NCBI GenBank assembly: GCA_049323455.1
Contig: JBMONF010000019.1
Location: 1 to 64,000, forward strand
Direction: 5' to 3'
Source of the DNA: Hypericibacter sp049323455
Lineage (GTDB): Bacteria; Pseudomonadota; Alphaproteobacteria; Dongiales; Dongiaceae
DNA: 64,000 bases
A program made the translations under genes and the position numbers. Shown here piece after piece: positions 15,425-24,388 of the stretch. Each line of letters starts with the position of its first letter. Position 1 is the stretch's first letter. The notes beneath the pieces were generated by a model. That model ran no database searches and had not been told where the DNA came from. It saw nothing but the letters and a program-made list of their open reading frames with translations.

Positions 15425-16735
15425 TCACGCCACCTTGCGGATCGCCTCGAACAGCCGCGCCATGGCGCCATCGAGCTGGTCGGAACGGTGATTGAGCCGA
15501 CCCGCCTCGCTCAGCACGCGCCGCGCCGCCTCGCCCGTCCCGGCCGCCGCCGTCGTGACCTCGCCGATGGTGTGCGACACTTCGGTCGTTCCGGCCAGCG
15601 CTTGCCGGACCCTGCCGGCAATCTCGCGCGTGGCCGCACTCTGCTGCTCGATGGCAGCAGCGATGTGTGCGGCGATAGCATCGACCTCCCGGACGGTCCG
15701 GCCGACGTCGGCGACGTTCGCCACGGCGCGCTCGGTAGCGGTCTGGATCGCCGCCACCTGCTGCGTGATCTCCTCGGTCGCCCGCGAGGTCTGATTGGCC
15801 AGATTCTTCACCTCTGCGGCCACCACCGCGAAGCCCTTGCCGGCCTCGCCCGCACGCGCCGCTTCGATGGTGGCGTTGAGCGCCAGCAGATTGGTCTGCG
15901 CCGCGATTTCGGTGATCAGGCTCACCACCTCGCCGATCCTGCTCGCCGCCTCGGCCAGGCCTTGCATGGTGGCGTTGGTGGCCTCCGTCTCTCGCACGGC
16001 GCCGACGGTGATCTCGCTCGAGCGCTGCACCTGCCGGCCGATCTCCTGGATCGCGCCCGTCAGCTGCTCGGCCGCGGTGGCGACGGCTTGCACGTTGGCG
16101 GTGGCGTCGCCGGAGGCGGCGGCGACGGCGCCCGCGCGCCGGCTGGTCGCGTCGGCAGCCGTCTCCATCGACCGCGCATCGGCTTCGAGGCCGCGCGCCG
16201 TGTCGGCCACGCCCTTGATCACATCCTGTGTCGTCGTCTCGAACGCCGTGGCGATGCGGCGGAAGTCGCCGACCTTCGCCGCAATGGCATCGGTCGCGGC
16301 ATTGATGCGCCGGGCGCTGGCCAGGAAATCGCCGGCCATGCCGGCCTCGAGGATGCGGCGGAAATAGAGGTTACGGCTGACATGGTCCATCGAGGCCGCC
16401 GACTCGCGCAAGTAAGCGTCGCAGCCGTCGATCGCCTCGTTGATCGACCAGAGCAGCGCGCCGAGGGCGCCGCCTTCGCGCACGGGCACGATGCGCGCCT
16501 CGAAGTCTCCGCCGGCGACGGCATCGCACACCTTGCGCGCCTGCGCGACGGCGCGATGCAAGCGGGCCAGCCCGCGCACGAGCAACGCCGCGCCCGCCAG
16601 CATCAGCGTGCCACCGAGACCGATCTGCCAGTGCGGCATGCCGGAAAAGGCCGCGGCCGCGGTCACGCTCGCGGCCGCAGCGGCGAGGACGGCACCCCCA
16701 AGCCCGATTTCAAAGAGAGAAGACGAACTCTTCAT
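15425..16735 (-). CDS. Methyl-accepting chemotaxis protein, cassette 1
   Basis: A 436-residue membrane chemoreceptor without a sensor domain of its own. Two close N-terminal membrane segments (about residues 8-32 and 38-55) lead into a HAMP-like region and a long coiled-coil signalling domain. The conserved hairpin tip is ITEIAAQTNLLALNATIEAA RAGEAGKGFAVVA with the usual flanks. Its ATG lies inside the end of the upstream PAS gene (26-bp overlap), with AAGGGG eight bases ahead. It probably pairs with that PAS protein as a split Aer receptor signalling to CheA/CheW, which are not in the window. Confidence 0.93.
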   Translation of the reverse strand: MKSSSSLFEIGLGGAVLAAAAASVTAAAAFSGMPHWQIGLGGTLMLAGAALLVRGLARLHRAVAQARKVCDAVAGGDFEARIVPVREGGALGALLWSINEAIDGCDAYLRESAASMDHVSRNLYFRRILEAGMAGDFLASARRINAATDAIAAKVGDFRRIATAFETTTQDVIKGVADTARGLEADARSMETAADATSRRAGAVAAASGDATANVQAVATAAEQLTGAIQEIGRQVQRSSEITVGAVRETEATNATMQGLAEAASRIGEVVSLITEIAAQTNLLALNATIEAARAGEAGKGFAVVAAEVKNLANQTSRATEEITQQVAAIQTATERAVANVADVGRTVREVDAIAAHIAAAIEQQSAATREIAGRVRQALAGTTEVSHTIGEVTTAAAGTGEAARRVLSEAGRLNHRSDQLDGAMARLFEAIRKVA

Positions 16736-17294
16736 ACGATAACCCCTTGTCCCTCAAGAGCTGGGCCAGCGCCGCCGCGGATCGTTCCAGGCCGATGCGC
16801 CGGTCGGGCGCGGATGCTTCGATCTCGAGAAACCGGCGATAGAGCGGCTCGATATGCTCGGCCAGCACGCGACGTTCGGGTGCGCGACGGTTCGAGTGGT
16901 AGCCGACCGCCTTGCCGTCGGCGCCGCGGCTCGGCGTGACGTGCGCGAACACCCAGTAGAAATCGCCGGTCCGCGCCATGTTCTTCACATAGGCGAACAC
17001 CTCGCGGCCCTCGCCCAGCAGGTCCCACAGCAGCTTGAAGATGCAGCGCGGCATGTCCGGGTGGCGGATGATGCTGTGGGGTTGGCCCAGCAGTTCCTCC
17101 TCCTCGTAGCCGGAGATGGTCATGAAGGTTCGGTTGACGTAGATGATCCGGCCCCTGAGATCGGTCTTGCTAACGATCACGCGATGCGGCTCGAGGAACC
17201 GTTCGACCCGGGTGGGCTGGACCGTTCGGCTCAGCTTGCGGCCGGCCGCGATACGGGAGCCGGCACGGGGCTCCGCAGAAGAGAGAAAGGTCAT
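16710..17294 (-). CDS. Aer-type PAS domain protein, cassette 1
   Basis: A 194-residue soluble protein with one PAS domain (about residues 35-140) closest to the FAD-binding PAS of the aerotaxis receptor Aer. It has IIYVNRTFMTISGYEEEELL, the hallmark GQPHSIIRHPDMPRCIFKLL, and KNMARTGDFYWVFAHVTP. A helical tail (EPLYRRFLEIE) follows. It likely senses redox state or oxygen through flavin, by analogy. Its last codons overlap the start of the MCP gene by 26 bp, and its end (SYEEFVFSL) is shared with the two other copies. Confidence 0.9.
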   Translation of the reverse strand: MTFLSSAEPRAGSRIAAGRKLSRTVQPTRVERFLEPHRVIVSKTDLRGRIIYVNRTFMTISGYEEEELLGQPHSIIRHPDMPRCIFKLLWDLLGEGREVFAYVKNMARTGDFYWVFAHVTPSRGADGKAVGYHSNRRAPERRVLAEHIEPLYRRFLEIEASAPDRRIGLERSAAALAQLLRDKGLSYEEFVFSL

Positions 17295-17499
17295 GAGGGC
17301 CGTTCGAGTAGGAATCGTCCCGCCGATATCCGGTAGGTGCCGGCTTATCGGGCGTCAAGCGCAGGCAAGAGTTAGCGACCGATCGTGAAGAGGCGCTTAA
17401 CGCGAGCGATGCGGGCATGGGCCTGCGCGAGCACACACGCCCGCCGGGCGCGAACGACCCGCGTCCGGCCGATGGCCCGGCACGACCGGCACCGTTCGG

Positions 17500-18810
17500 C
17501 TATACCACCTTGCGGATCGCCCCGAGGAAATTGCCGACCTCGATCTGCAGCCTTTCCGACTGACGCGACAGTTCGGTCGCATCCTCGAGCACCTGGCCGG
17601 CGGCACCGCCGGTCTCCCCAGCGGCGGCGGTCACTTCGTGGATGTTGCGCGTCACGTCGGCGGTGCCCGCAGAGGCCTGCTGAACGCTCGACGCGATCTC
17701 GCGAGTGGCGGCACCCTGTTCCTCGACGGCGGCCGCGATCGTGCCCGCGATCTCGTTCACTTCGTGCACGATCCGGCCGACGCCCTGGACGCTGACCACG
17801 GCCTTTTCCGTGGCGCTCTGAATGTTCGTCACCTGGTTCGTGATCTCGTCGGTGGCCTTGGCGGTCTGATTGGCAAGCTGCTTGACCTCGCTCGCCACGA
17901 CCGCGAAGCCCTTGCCGGCCTCGCCCGCCCGTGCGGCTTCGATGGTGGCGTTCAGCGCCAGCAGGTTGGTCTGTGCGGCGATCTCCGTGATCAGGCCGAC
18001 GACTTCGCCGATCTTGCGCGCCGCCGCCGCGAGCCCCTGAACCGTCTCGTTGGTGGCTTCGGTCTCGCGTACGGCCCCGGCCGTGATCTCGCTCGAGCGC
18101 TGCACCTGGAGACCGATCTCACGGATGGAACCGCTCAGCTCCTCCGAAGCCGATGCCACGGTGGCGACGGAAGCCGAGGCCTGCTCGGAGGCCGCCGCCA
18201 CGGCGGTAGCGCGCTGGCTGGCGCCTTCGGCGGTCACGCCCATGGTCTGGGCGGTCGCCTTCAGTTCCGCAGCCGAGGCTGCGACCGCTTCGACCACGCT
18301 CTTGATCAGGCGCTCGAACTCGTCGGCAAGCCGCCGGAAGTCGGCCACCTTGGCGGCGATCGCATCGGTGGCGCCATTGATGCGCCGCGAGCTCACCAGA
18401 AAGGCGCCGACCGTTCCCGTCTCGACGATGCGGCGGAAATACTGGTTCCGGCTGACATAATCCATCGAGGCTGCCGATTCGCGGAGGAAGGCGTCGCACC
18501 GGTCGATCAGTCCGTTGATCGACCAGAGCAGCTCTCCGATTTCGCCTTTTTCGCGAATATCGGTGATGCGGGCCTCGAAATCGCCGCGGGCCGTGCCTTC
18601 GCAGATGTGCAACGCCCGTCTCAAGGTGCGCCGCGTCCTGGCGATCTCCCTGAAGAGAACGGCAAAAGCCGGCACAAGCGCGAGCAGCGCTGCGCCGACC
18701 GGCCAGGCCGGAATCCCGCCCGAGAGTGCAACCGCCGCGAGGCCGGTTGCCGCCGACGCCGCCATGGCACCGGCCAGAGTTGCCTTAGAGAGTGAAGACA
18801 AACTGATCAT
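17500..18810 (-). CDS. Methyl-accepting chemotaxis protein, cassette 2
   Basis: The second of three paralogous membrane chemoreceptors, also 436 residues. It has two N-terminal membrane segments (LAGAMAASAATGLAAVAL and WPVGAALLALVPAFAVLF), no periplasmic domain, and the signalling tip ITEIAAQTNLLALNATIEAA followed by RAGEAGKGFAVVASEVKQLA. The ATG at 18810 is preferred over longer in-frame starts. It lies 26 bp inside the PAS gene end, as in the other copies, with a GGAGAAGGGGG ribosome site. About 205 bp separate its stop from cassette 1. Confidence 0.93.
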   Translation of the reverse strand: MISLSSLSKATLAGAMAASAATGLAAVALSGGIPAWPVGAALLALVPAFAVLFREIARTRRTLRRALHICEGTARGDFEARITDIREKGEIGELLWSINGLIDRCDAFLRESAASMDYVSRNQYFRRIVETGTVGAFLVSSRRINGATDAIAAKVADFRRLADEFERLIKSVVEAVAASAAELKATAQTMGVTAEGASQRATAVAAASEQASASVATVASASEELSGSIREIGLQVQRSSEITAGAVRETEATNETVQGLAAAARKIGEVVGLITEIAAQTNLLALNATIEAARAGEAGKGFAVVASEVKQLANQTAKATDEITNQVTNIQSATEKAVVSVQGVGRIVHEVNEIAGTIAAAVEEQGAATREIASSVQQASAGTADVTRNIHEVTAAAGETGGAAGQVLEDATELSRQSERLQIEVGNFLGAIRKVV

Positions 18811-19372
18811 AGGAGACCCCCTTCTCCTTGAGCAGCGCCTCGAGCCGCGCCGAAGAGGCCTCGAGCCCCTTCTTGCGATCCGTCTCGGCATTCTCGATCG
18901 TCGAGAGTTCGCGATAGAGCGGCAGGATCGCGTGATCGAGCGCGCGCCGGTCCGGAACGCGCCGGTTCGAGTGATAACCGAGGATTTCGCCACCGGCGGC
19001 CAGGCTCGGCGTGACGTGCGCCAGGACCCAGTAGTGGTCGCCGTGCTTCGTCATGTTCTTGACGTAGGCGAAGATCTCCTTGCGTGCCTGGATCGTGTCC
19101 CAGAGCAGCTTGAAGATGCAGCGTGGCATGTCGGGATGGCGGATGACGCTGTGGGGCTGCCCCAGCAGCTCGGCCTCGTCGAAGTCCGAGATGCTCATGA
19201 AGGTCCGGTTCACGTAGGTGAGACGGCCTTTGAGGTCGGTCTTGCTGACGATGATCTCGTCGGGCTCGAAGAACCGCTCGACGCCGGTGGGCCGGACCGA
19301 AGCCGCAAGCTTGCGCGCGGCGGCGGCTCGATGGCCCCGCCGCTGGTCGATGGCGACGGCTGAAGCGCACAT
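18785..19372 (-). CDS. Aer-type PAS domain protein, cassette 2
   Basis: A 195-residue PAS protein paralogous to the one at 16710. The Aer-like PAS is recognisable by LTYVNRTFMSISDFDEAELL, GQPHSVIRHPDMPRCIFKLL and KNMTKHGDHYWVLAHVTPS. The last residues, SYDQFVFTL, overlap the MCP start. It should provide the flavin-dependent sensing half of a split receptor; cofactor binding is inferred from similarity to Aer. Confidence 0.9.
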   Translation of the reverse strand: MCASAVAIDQRRGHRAAAARKLAASVRPTGVERFFEPDEIIVSKTDLKGRLTYVNRTFMSISDFDEAELLGQPHSVIRHPDMPRCIFKLLWDTIQARKEIFAYVKNMTKHGDHYWVLAHVTPSLAAGGEILGYHSNRRVPDRRALDHAILPLYRELSTIENAETDRKKGLEASSARLEALLKEKGVSYDQFVFTL

Positions 19373-19978
19373 GATCGATGACTCCTCTCATCTCGCCGGT
19401 CGGGCGAGGGTGTTAGGCCGTTCGATCTCTGCACTATCGAATTACTATAACCGAATGAATGAGAAATTAATCAAATGGGGTAAAAGATCTCTAATAAGCG
19501 AAAGAAACATCGAGCCGGCCGCGCTCGCTCGGACTTGCCGCAGGGGTCCGGGGCGGCGTCGCGCTCGCGCGGGAACGACCCGCTTGAGCAAGATCGGGCC
19601 GGCTCGAAACGAGCCGGTCCATGAATCTTCTCGGTTCAAACAGAATGGAGTCCGATCGCCAGCGTGGCGGCCGGCACCAGCAGAATTGACAGACGGTCGG
19701 CCCACACCGCCACCCAGAAGGGCGGATTGCGATAAAGAAAACCACGCCGGCGCTCGAGGACGAGGGCGGCGTCGCGGGCGCCGCCTTGTTCCGGGCACGA
19801 TCGGCGCCGGTTCGAGCCGAAAGGTCGCGACAGGCTGTGCTTGCGAACGGTTGAACCCGCTTTGCCGCTTCGGTCCGGCGGGGCCGGCGATCCGGGTCGT
19901 CCCCAACGGGAAAGCGGCGGCGGCCTCGGGAGCCGCCGCCGCTTCGCTTCGATCGGTCTTCCGACAAGGGGCGCCGGA
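19373..19978. other. Intergenic region between cassettes 2 and 3
   Basis: About 600 bp without a convincing gene. The part at 19430-19500 is clearly AT-rich against the background and lies upstream of the cassette 2 PAS gene, so it probably holds that promoter. The left-hand end of cassette 3 is followed by a strong hairpin (19912-19944). No recognisable coding remnant was found in the GC-rich middle. Confidence 0.6.
19912..19944 (-). terminator. Terminator-like hairpin after cassette 3
   Basis: A perfect 13-bp stem (AAGCGGCGGCGGC paired with GCCGCCGCCGCTT, loop of seven bases) lies 35 bp past the MCP stop. On the minus strand the descending arm runs into TTT. This is the best intrinsic terminator candidate of the chemotaxis block. 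Confidence 0.6.
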
Positions 19979-21283
19979 TCAGGCGACCTTGTTCATGACC
20001 TCGACGAAGCGCTCCATCTCGAGGTTGAGAGTCTCCGACTGCTTGGAGAGCCCGCTCGCCGCGCCCAGAACCTGGGTAGCGGCCGCACCCGTCTCGCCGG
20101 CCACCTTCCTGACCTCCTGAACGTTGCGAGTCACGTCGGTGGTGCTGGAGGAGGCCTGGGTCACGCTGTTGGCGATCTCCTTCGTGGCCGCACCCTGCTC
20201 CTCGATCGCAGCCGCGATGGTCGAGGCGATTTCGCTGACCTCGCGTATCGTCCGGCTGATGCCGTTGACGCCGGCCACCGCTTCGTTGGTGGCGTTGCGG
20301 ATCGCCGCCACCTGGGCGGTGATTTCCTCGGTCGCGCGCGCGGTCTGGTTGGCGAGCTGCTTCACCTCCTGGGCCACGACCGCGAATCCCTTCCCGGCCT
20401 CGCCCGCACGCGCCGCTTCGATCGTTGCGTTGAGCGCAAGCAGATTTGTCTGGCTGGCGATTTCGGTAATGAGACCCACCACATCGCCGATCTTCTGCGC
20501 CGACACCGCGAGACCTTCCACGAGCTTGTTGGTCTGCTCGGTCTCGCGTACCGCGGCCTGGGTGATGTCGTTCGAGCGCGCCACCTGCTGGCCGATCTCC
20601 TGGATCGAGCTGGACAGCTCTTCCGCCGCGGAGGCGACGGTTCCGACGTTCGCCGCCGCCGCTTCGGCGCCGGCAGAGACGGCTTCCGCTCGGACGCTCG
20701 TGCTTTCGGCCGCGCCCTGCATCGAACGGGCCGTCGATTCGAGCTCCGTCGCGGCGGAGGACAAGGTGCCGACCACGGCCGTGATCTTTTCGACCATCTT
20801 GCGGGATTCGGCGACCTTCGCCGCCATGGAGTCCGTCGCCGCGTTGATGCGCTTGCTGCTGGCGAGGAAGGCGCCCACCATGCTGGTTTCGGTGATGCGG
20901 CGGTAGTAGACATTGCGGGCGACGTGATCCATCGCCGCTGCCGACTCTCGCAGGAACGCGTCGCAGCGGTCGATCACGTCGTTGATGGCCCAGAGCAGCT
21001 CGCCCATCTCGTCAGTCTCGCGGATGTCGATGATGCGCGCCTCGAAGTTGCCGGCCCGGATCTGCTTGCAGGCCTCGAGGGCGCGGGCCACTGCGTTCGC
21101 TCCGCCGGCTTTGTGGCCGGTGCCGAAGCCGAGGAACCCGATGCCGGCAAGCGCCGCGAGGATGCCGATTGCGACCCACACCGGGGGAGCGCCGGCCATG
21201 GTGGCGAGCGCGCCGACCGCGAGGCTGCCGAGCGCCGCGACGCCCGCGGCGACGGTCTTAGAGACCAAAGATGAATTCGTCAT
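19979..21283 (-). CDS. Methyl-accepting chemotaxis protein, cassette 3
   Basis: The third paralogous membrane chemoreceptor, 434 residues. The N-terminus (MTNSSLVSKTVAAGVAALGS) leads into two membrane segments, then a HAMP-like linker and the signalling helix. The tip ITEIASQTNLLALNATIEAA is followed by RAGEAGKGFAVVAQEVKQLA. The ATG at 21283 sits 26 bp inside the PAS gene, preceded by AAGGAAAAGGG. It is the first of the three cassettes in the direction of transcription. Confidence 0.93.
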   Translation of the reverse strand: MTNSSLVSKTVAAGVAALGSLAVGALATMAGAPPVWVAIGILAALAGIGFLGFGTGHKAGGANAVARALEACKQIRAGNFEARIIDIRETDEMGELLWAINDVIDRCDAFLRESAAAMDHVARNVYYRRITETSMVGAFLASSKRINAATDSMAAKVAESRKMVEKITAVVGTLSSAATELESTARSMQGAAESTSVRAEAVSAGAEAAAANVGTVASAAEELSSSIQEIGQQVARSNDITQAAVRETEQTNKLVEGLAVSAQKIGDVVGLITEIASQTNLLALNATIEAARAGEAGKGFAVVAQEVKQLANQTARATEEITAQVAAIRNATNEAVAGVNGISRTIREVSEIASTIAAAIEEQGAATKEIANSVTQASSSTTDVTRNVQEVRKVAGETGAAATQVLGAASGLSKQSETLNLEMERFVEVMNKVA

Positions 21284-21842
21284 AGCCGATACCCTTTTCC
21301 TTGAGGATGGCATGGAGCCGTTCCCACGACTTGTCGAGCCCCGCGCGACGATCCGCCTCGCGATCTTCGATCTGCTTCAGCGAACGGTAGAGGGGAGCGA
21401 TGATCTCCTCCACGACGCGACGGTCCGGCACGCGCCGGTTGGAGTGATAGCCGACGGTTTCGCCGCTGGGCGTTATCGACGGCGTCGCGTGCGCCAGCAC
21501 CCAGTAGAAATCGCCGGTCTTCGTCATGTTCTTCACATAGGCGAATATCTCGTTGCCGCCGTGCAGCCGCTCCCACAGCAACTTGAAAATGGCGCGCGGC
21601 ATGTCCGGGTGCCGAATGATGCTGTGCGGCTGGCCGAGGAGCTCGTGTTCCTCGTAATCCGAGATCGCCATGAAGACGCGGTTCACGTAAGTCAGGTGCC
21701 CCTTGAGATCGGTCTTGCTGACGATGATGTCGTTCTTGTCGAAGAACCGCTCGTTCATCGTCGGCTGCACCACGCGCGCGAGTTTGCGGGCGGCCGGCTC
21801 ACGACGCGAGACGGTGCGTTCATTGAGAGTTGCAATCGCCAT
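21258..21842 (-). CDS. Aer-type PAS domain protein, cassette 3
   Basis: A 194-residue PAS protein, the third copy. It has LTYVNRVFMAISDYEEHELL, GQPHSIIRHPDMPRAIFKLL and KNMTKTGDFYWVLAHATPS, the Aer PAS pattern, and ends GYDEFIFGL over the MCP start. Its start ATG (21842) is preceded by a purine-rich AGGAGGAAACGG. It is likely the redox sensor partner of the MCP encoded next. Confidence 0.9.
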   Translation of the reverse strand: MAIATLNERTVSRREPAARKLARVVQPTMNERFFDKNDIIVSKTDLKGHLTYVNRVFMAISDYEEHELLGQPHSIIRHPDMPRAIFKLLWERLHGGNEIFAYVKNMTKTGDFYWVLAHATPSITPSGETVGYHSNRRVPDRRVVEEIIAPLYRSLKQIEDREADRRAGLDKSWERLHAILKEKGIGYDEFIFGL

Positions 21843-22037
21843 CCGTTTCCTCCTCCTGGTACGTCCCGCCCCGCGACGCTTCGCTTGCCTGTGCTTTCAC
21901 GAGGGCGTGGACTTTATATGACGGTATTCTTATGAGCGGTCGGGCCGCTCATGGTCCGACTCTCATGCTTGGTCGGAACGCTCGTCGGCAAAGCCGGGCC
22001 CAACCCCGTGGCGGGAGAATTGAGCCCATGCCCGCCG

Positions 22038-22331
22038 TCAACTCAGGCCTGATCGAATCGACCCTGGAAGATCTGTCCGCGACGGGCCCGTCGCGCTTTT
22101 TTCAGCATGGCCGCGCGCTCGCCGGCCAGTTTGGCGATATCGGGCCCCGCCGCGACGCGGATGCAAAACCGTCGAAGACATCCGCCGGTCCCGGCTCGAC
22201 GAACTCTCGAAAGTCGCCCAGCGGCGAGTCCCTCTCTTCGCCGAGCGGCGCAAGGCGCAGCCGGCAATCGCGATCGCCGCGACCGTGTCGTTTACGGCGC
22301 GTCCTCGAATTTTGTGCGCCCGATCGCTCAT
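22038..22331 (-). CDS. Possible small hypothetical protein (97 aa)
   Basis: An ATG at 22331 with GGAGG eight bases upstream opens a 97-codon frame, the only frame with a good ribosome site in this region. The product begins MSDRAHKIRGRAVNDTVAAI and becomes very Arg- and Ser-rich. A second frame over the same DNA (near 22043-22150) ends GPDIAKLAGERAAMLKKARR, which looks more protein-like, so the gene may be frameshifted or not real. Confidence 0.22.
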   Translation of the reverse strand: MSDRAHKIRGRAVNDTVAAIAIAGCALRRSAKRGTRRWATFESSSSRDRRMSSTVLHPRRGGARYRQTGRRARGHAEKSATGPSRTDLPGSIRSGLS

Positions 22332-22405
22332 CGGATGAACCTCCGCAAATCTTGCCGTCACGACGGTGCTTGCATACGCGAGTAATCGATGCGCCGCGGC
22401 TGCAT

Positions 22406-22435
22406 AAAATTTTATGAAAATTGTCCTACCCATGA
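22406..22435. repeat. AT-rich promoter-like element, copy A
   Basis: The stretch from 22406 resembles the one at 22934-22965: both have AAATTTT, TGAAAA and a T-rich-to-CCC transition. They lie at nearly the same distance from the two related ATG codons at 22618 and 23143 (offsets 529 and 525 bp). This supports a tandem duplication that included the promoter. Confidence 0.45.
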
Positions 22436-22617
22436 GATCACATGGCGCCGCCATACTTTGGCGAGGCCGGCCGATCGGATAAGCCGAAAGGTGTGCTTGT
22501 TAGACCCTTCGCGCCATATCGGGGCGAAAGGCACAACCTAAAGAAAGGCCGACAGAGACCGGCCCGCAGCGTGTCGGCCCGGGCGCCAGCGATCCGAACA
22601 GGGGCTGAAGCCGCGAG

Positions 22618-22914
22618 ATGCGGAAGGAGGGACCGAGGCTAGGCAGCCGGATCGTCTGCGCCGGCCCGAACTTGGCCGAGCGGAAATCCATCAAGCAGCG
22701 CGTGGGGCAATTGGCCTCTCATGCGGGGGGCCGCGGCCTGGAGGAAATCGGCGTAGAACCAGGCGGCTCGCTTGTTCGACCGCGTCAGCCCGGGCCGGCG
22801 ATCGAGGTCCTCAGTGGCGATGCCGGCCGAGCTCGATCGCCTCGCGAGCGGCCGATGCGCCGCGGGCTGCCCACGATGTTTCGTTCTTCCGGTCAGGTTT
22901 GCATAAAGGAATAG
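22618..22914 (+). pseudogene. Decayed tandem copy of the PAS/LuxR regulator N-terminus
   Basis: The first 30 or so codons align with the intact regulator at 23143: MRKEGPRLGSRIVCAGPNLA here against MGKKEPALNWKIVCVGPDSV there, with AERKSI against VEQEAI. Similarity then fades, and no PAS or LuxR domain follows before the next promoter. The upstream DNA also resembles that of the intact gene, for example the CCTAA(A/G)GAA block. It is best read as a truncated duplicate. Confidence 0.45.
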
Positions 22915-22933
22915 TCGTTCGCCCCGAACCGAT

Positions 22934-22965
22934 GAAATTTTTCTGAAAAAGTTTTATCCCAACTG
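22934..22965 (+). promoter_or_regulatory. AT-rich promoter-like element upstream of the LuxR regulator
   Basis: An AT-rich block (AAATTTTTCTGAAAAAGTTTTA) followed by CCC lies about 180-210 bp before the chosen start of the LuxR gene. It is matched by copy A at 22406. It likely holds the promoter, with a long 5' leader. Confidence 0.35.
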
Positions 22966-23142
22966 CTATGGGGTCTACGATCATTTGGCGATGTTGACCG
23001 GACAGTTAGATCAACAGGTCTAGGCGCTAGACTTCGTGCGGCAGGGCCGGCTCGCAAGACTAACCTAAGGAATTTGTCTCAAAATGAGGACAACTCTAAG
23101 GCTCAACTCGGGGGCGAGCGAGCGAAGCGGGGGGGACTTGTT

Positions 23143-24195
23143 ATGGGCAAGAAGGAGCCGGCGCTGAACTGGAAGATCGTCTGCGTCGGGCCGGACTCGG
23201 TCGAGCAAGAGGCAATCAGAGAACTTCTGAGAGAGTTGAATTCCGAGGGCGAGGTCGGGTCTGCGCCGAGCATCGACTCGTTTGCCGCCCGTGTCGAAGC
23301 GGGCGAGACAGCCTCTTTGATCCTGGTGATCGATTCCGCCGCCGCCGAGGCGGGCGAAGGATGGATGGCCAACTTGCGGGCGCGCTTACCCGGTCTGCGC
23401 GTGGCCATCTACGGCAATTTCGACGACTATGCCGTGCAGACCTGGTTGCCGCAGGGGGTGGACGCGCTCATCGAACGGGCCACCCCGCCGCGAGAAGTGC
23501 TCGAAACCGTTTCCTTCGTGCTCGCCGGCAACCGCTACATATCGCCCGGCCTGATCCTGGCCGCCAAGCGGTCGGCCCCGCCCTGCACGCTGATGGCAAC
23601 CTGCGGCTGGCGTTCGTTTCTGCTCGAAGACCTGCCGGTCGGGCTGATGATCATCCAGGGCGAGCGGTTCATCTATGTCAATGCGGCGGCCAAGAACCTG
23701 TTCGGCCTGACCGACGAGGAAGTGGGCCGGTCGCGGTTCTGGGACCGGGTGGTCGAGGACAAGCGCCAAGAGGTGCGCGAGCTGTGTCTGGCCTGGCAAA
23801 GGGGCGCCCCGGTGGTCTCGCGCATGACGGTTCCCGTCTATGTGGCCGACGGCAGCACGGTCCCGGTCGAGCTGTTTTCGCAGTTGACCCGGATCGCCGG
23901 TGCGCCCGCGATCGTCGCCATCTGCGCCCCGACGATCGAAAGCTGGGAGAAACACAATCTCCAGGAGAAAACCGCGGTGGCGATGGCGGCCCAGCGCCCC
24001 AGCCTGACGCAACGCCAGAACGACATCCTGGCCTTGCTCGCAGGCGGCGCCTCCAACAAGGAGATTGCACGCCGGCTTTCGCTGTCGGAGGCGACCGTCA
24101 AGCTCCATGTCCACCGCATCTTGCGCGTGCTCGGTGGCAAGAACCGCACCGAGGCGGCCTATCTGGCGCGCACGCTGGGCCTGCTGGACCGCTGA
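23143..24195 (+). CDS. LuxR-family regulator with degenerate receiver and PAS domain
   Basis: A 350-residue DNA-binding regulator. Residues 1-130 have a receiver-like fold (WKIVCVGPDSVEQEAIRELL; ILVIDSAAAEAG) but no clear phosphorylation pattern. Residues 165-285 form a PAS domain (LPVGLMIIQGERFIYVNAAA). The C-terminus is a LuxR/NarL helix-turn-helix (LTQRQNDILALLAGGASNKE, IARRLSLSEATVKLHVHRIL). ATG 23143 is chosen because it has a G-rich ribosome site and matches the decayed copy; a TTG at 23074 is an alternative. Target genes are unknown. Confidence 0.85.
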   Translation: MGKKEPALNWKIVCVGPDSVEQEAIRELLRELNSEGEVGSAPSIDSFAARVEAGETASLILVIDSAAAEAGEGWMANLRARLPGLRVAIYGNFDDYAVQTWLPQGVDALIERATPPREVLETVSFVLAGNRYISPGLILAAKRSAPPCTLMATCGWRSFLLEDLPVGLMIIQGERFIYVNAAAKNLFGLTDEEVGRSRFWDRVVEDKRQEVRELCLAWQRGAPVVSRMTVPVYVADGSTVPVELFSQLTRIAGAPAIVAICAPTIESWEKHNLQEKTAVAMAAQRPSLTQRQNDILALLAGGASNKEIARRLSLSEATVKLHVHRILRVLGGKNRTEAAYLARTLGLLDR

Positions 24196-24388
24196 GCCGG
24201 CCGCGGCCGAAGGCCTGGCCCGACCATCAATCCGTCGTGACGATCCCCCGTGCCGCAAGACATGCGTTACGGCTGTGCCGGCCGCCCACGGCCTTCGGGC
24301 TGGAGCGCCGCTTCCTTGACGAAGGCAGCGAAGCGAGCCTTGCCCGTCATCGGCAAACGCTTCGACGCTCCGGGTCCGCCACGGCCGT

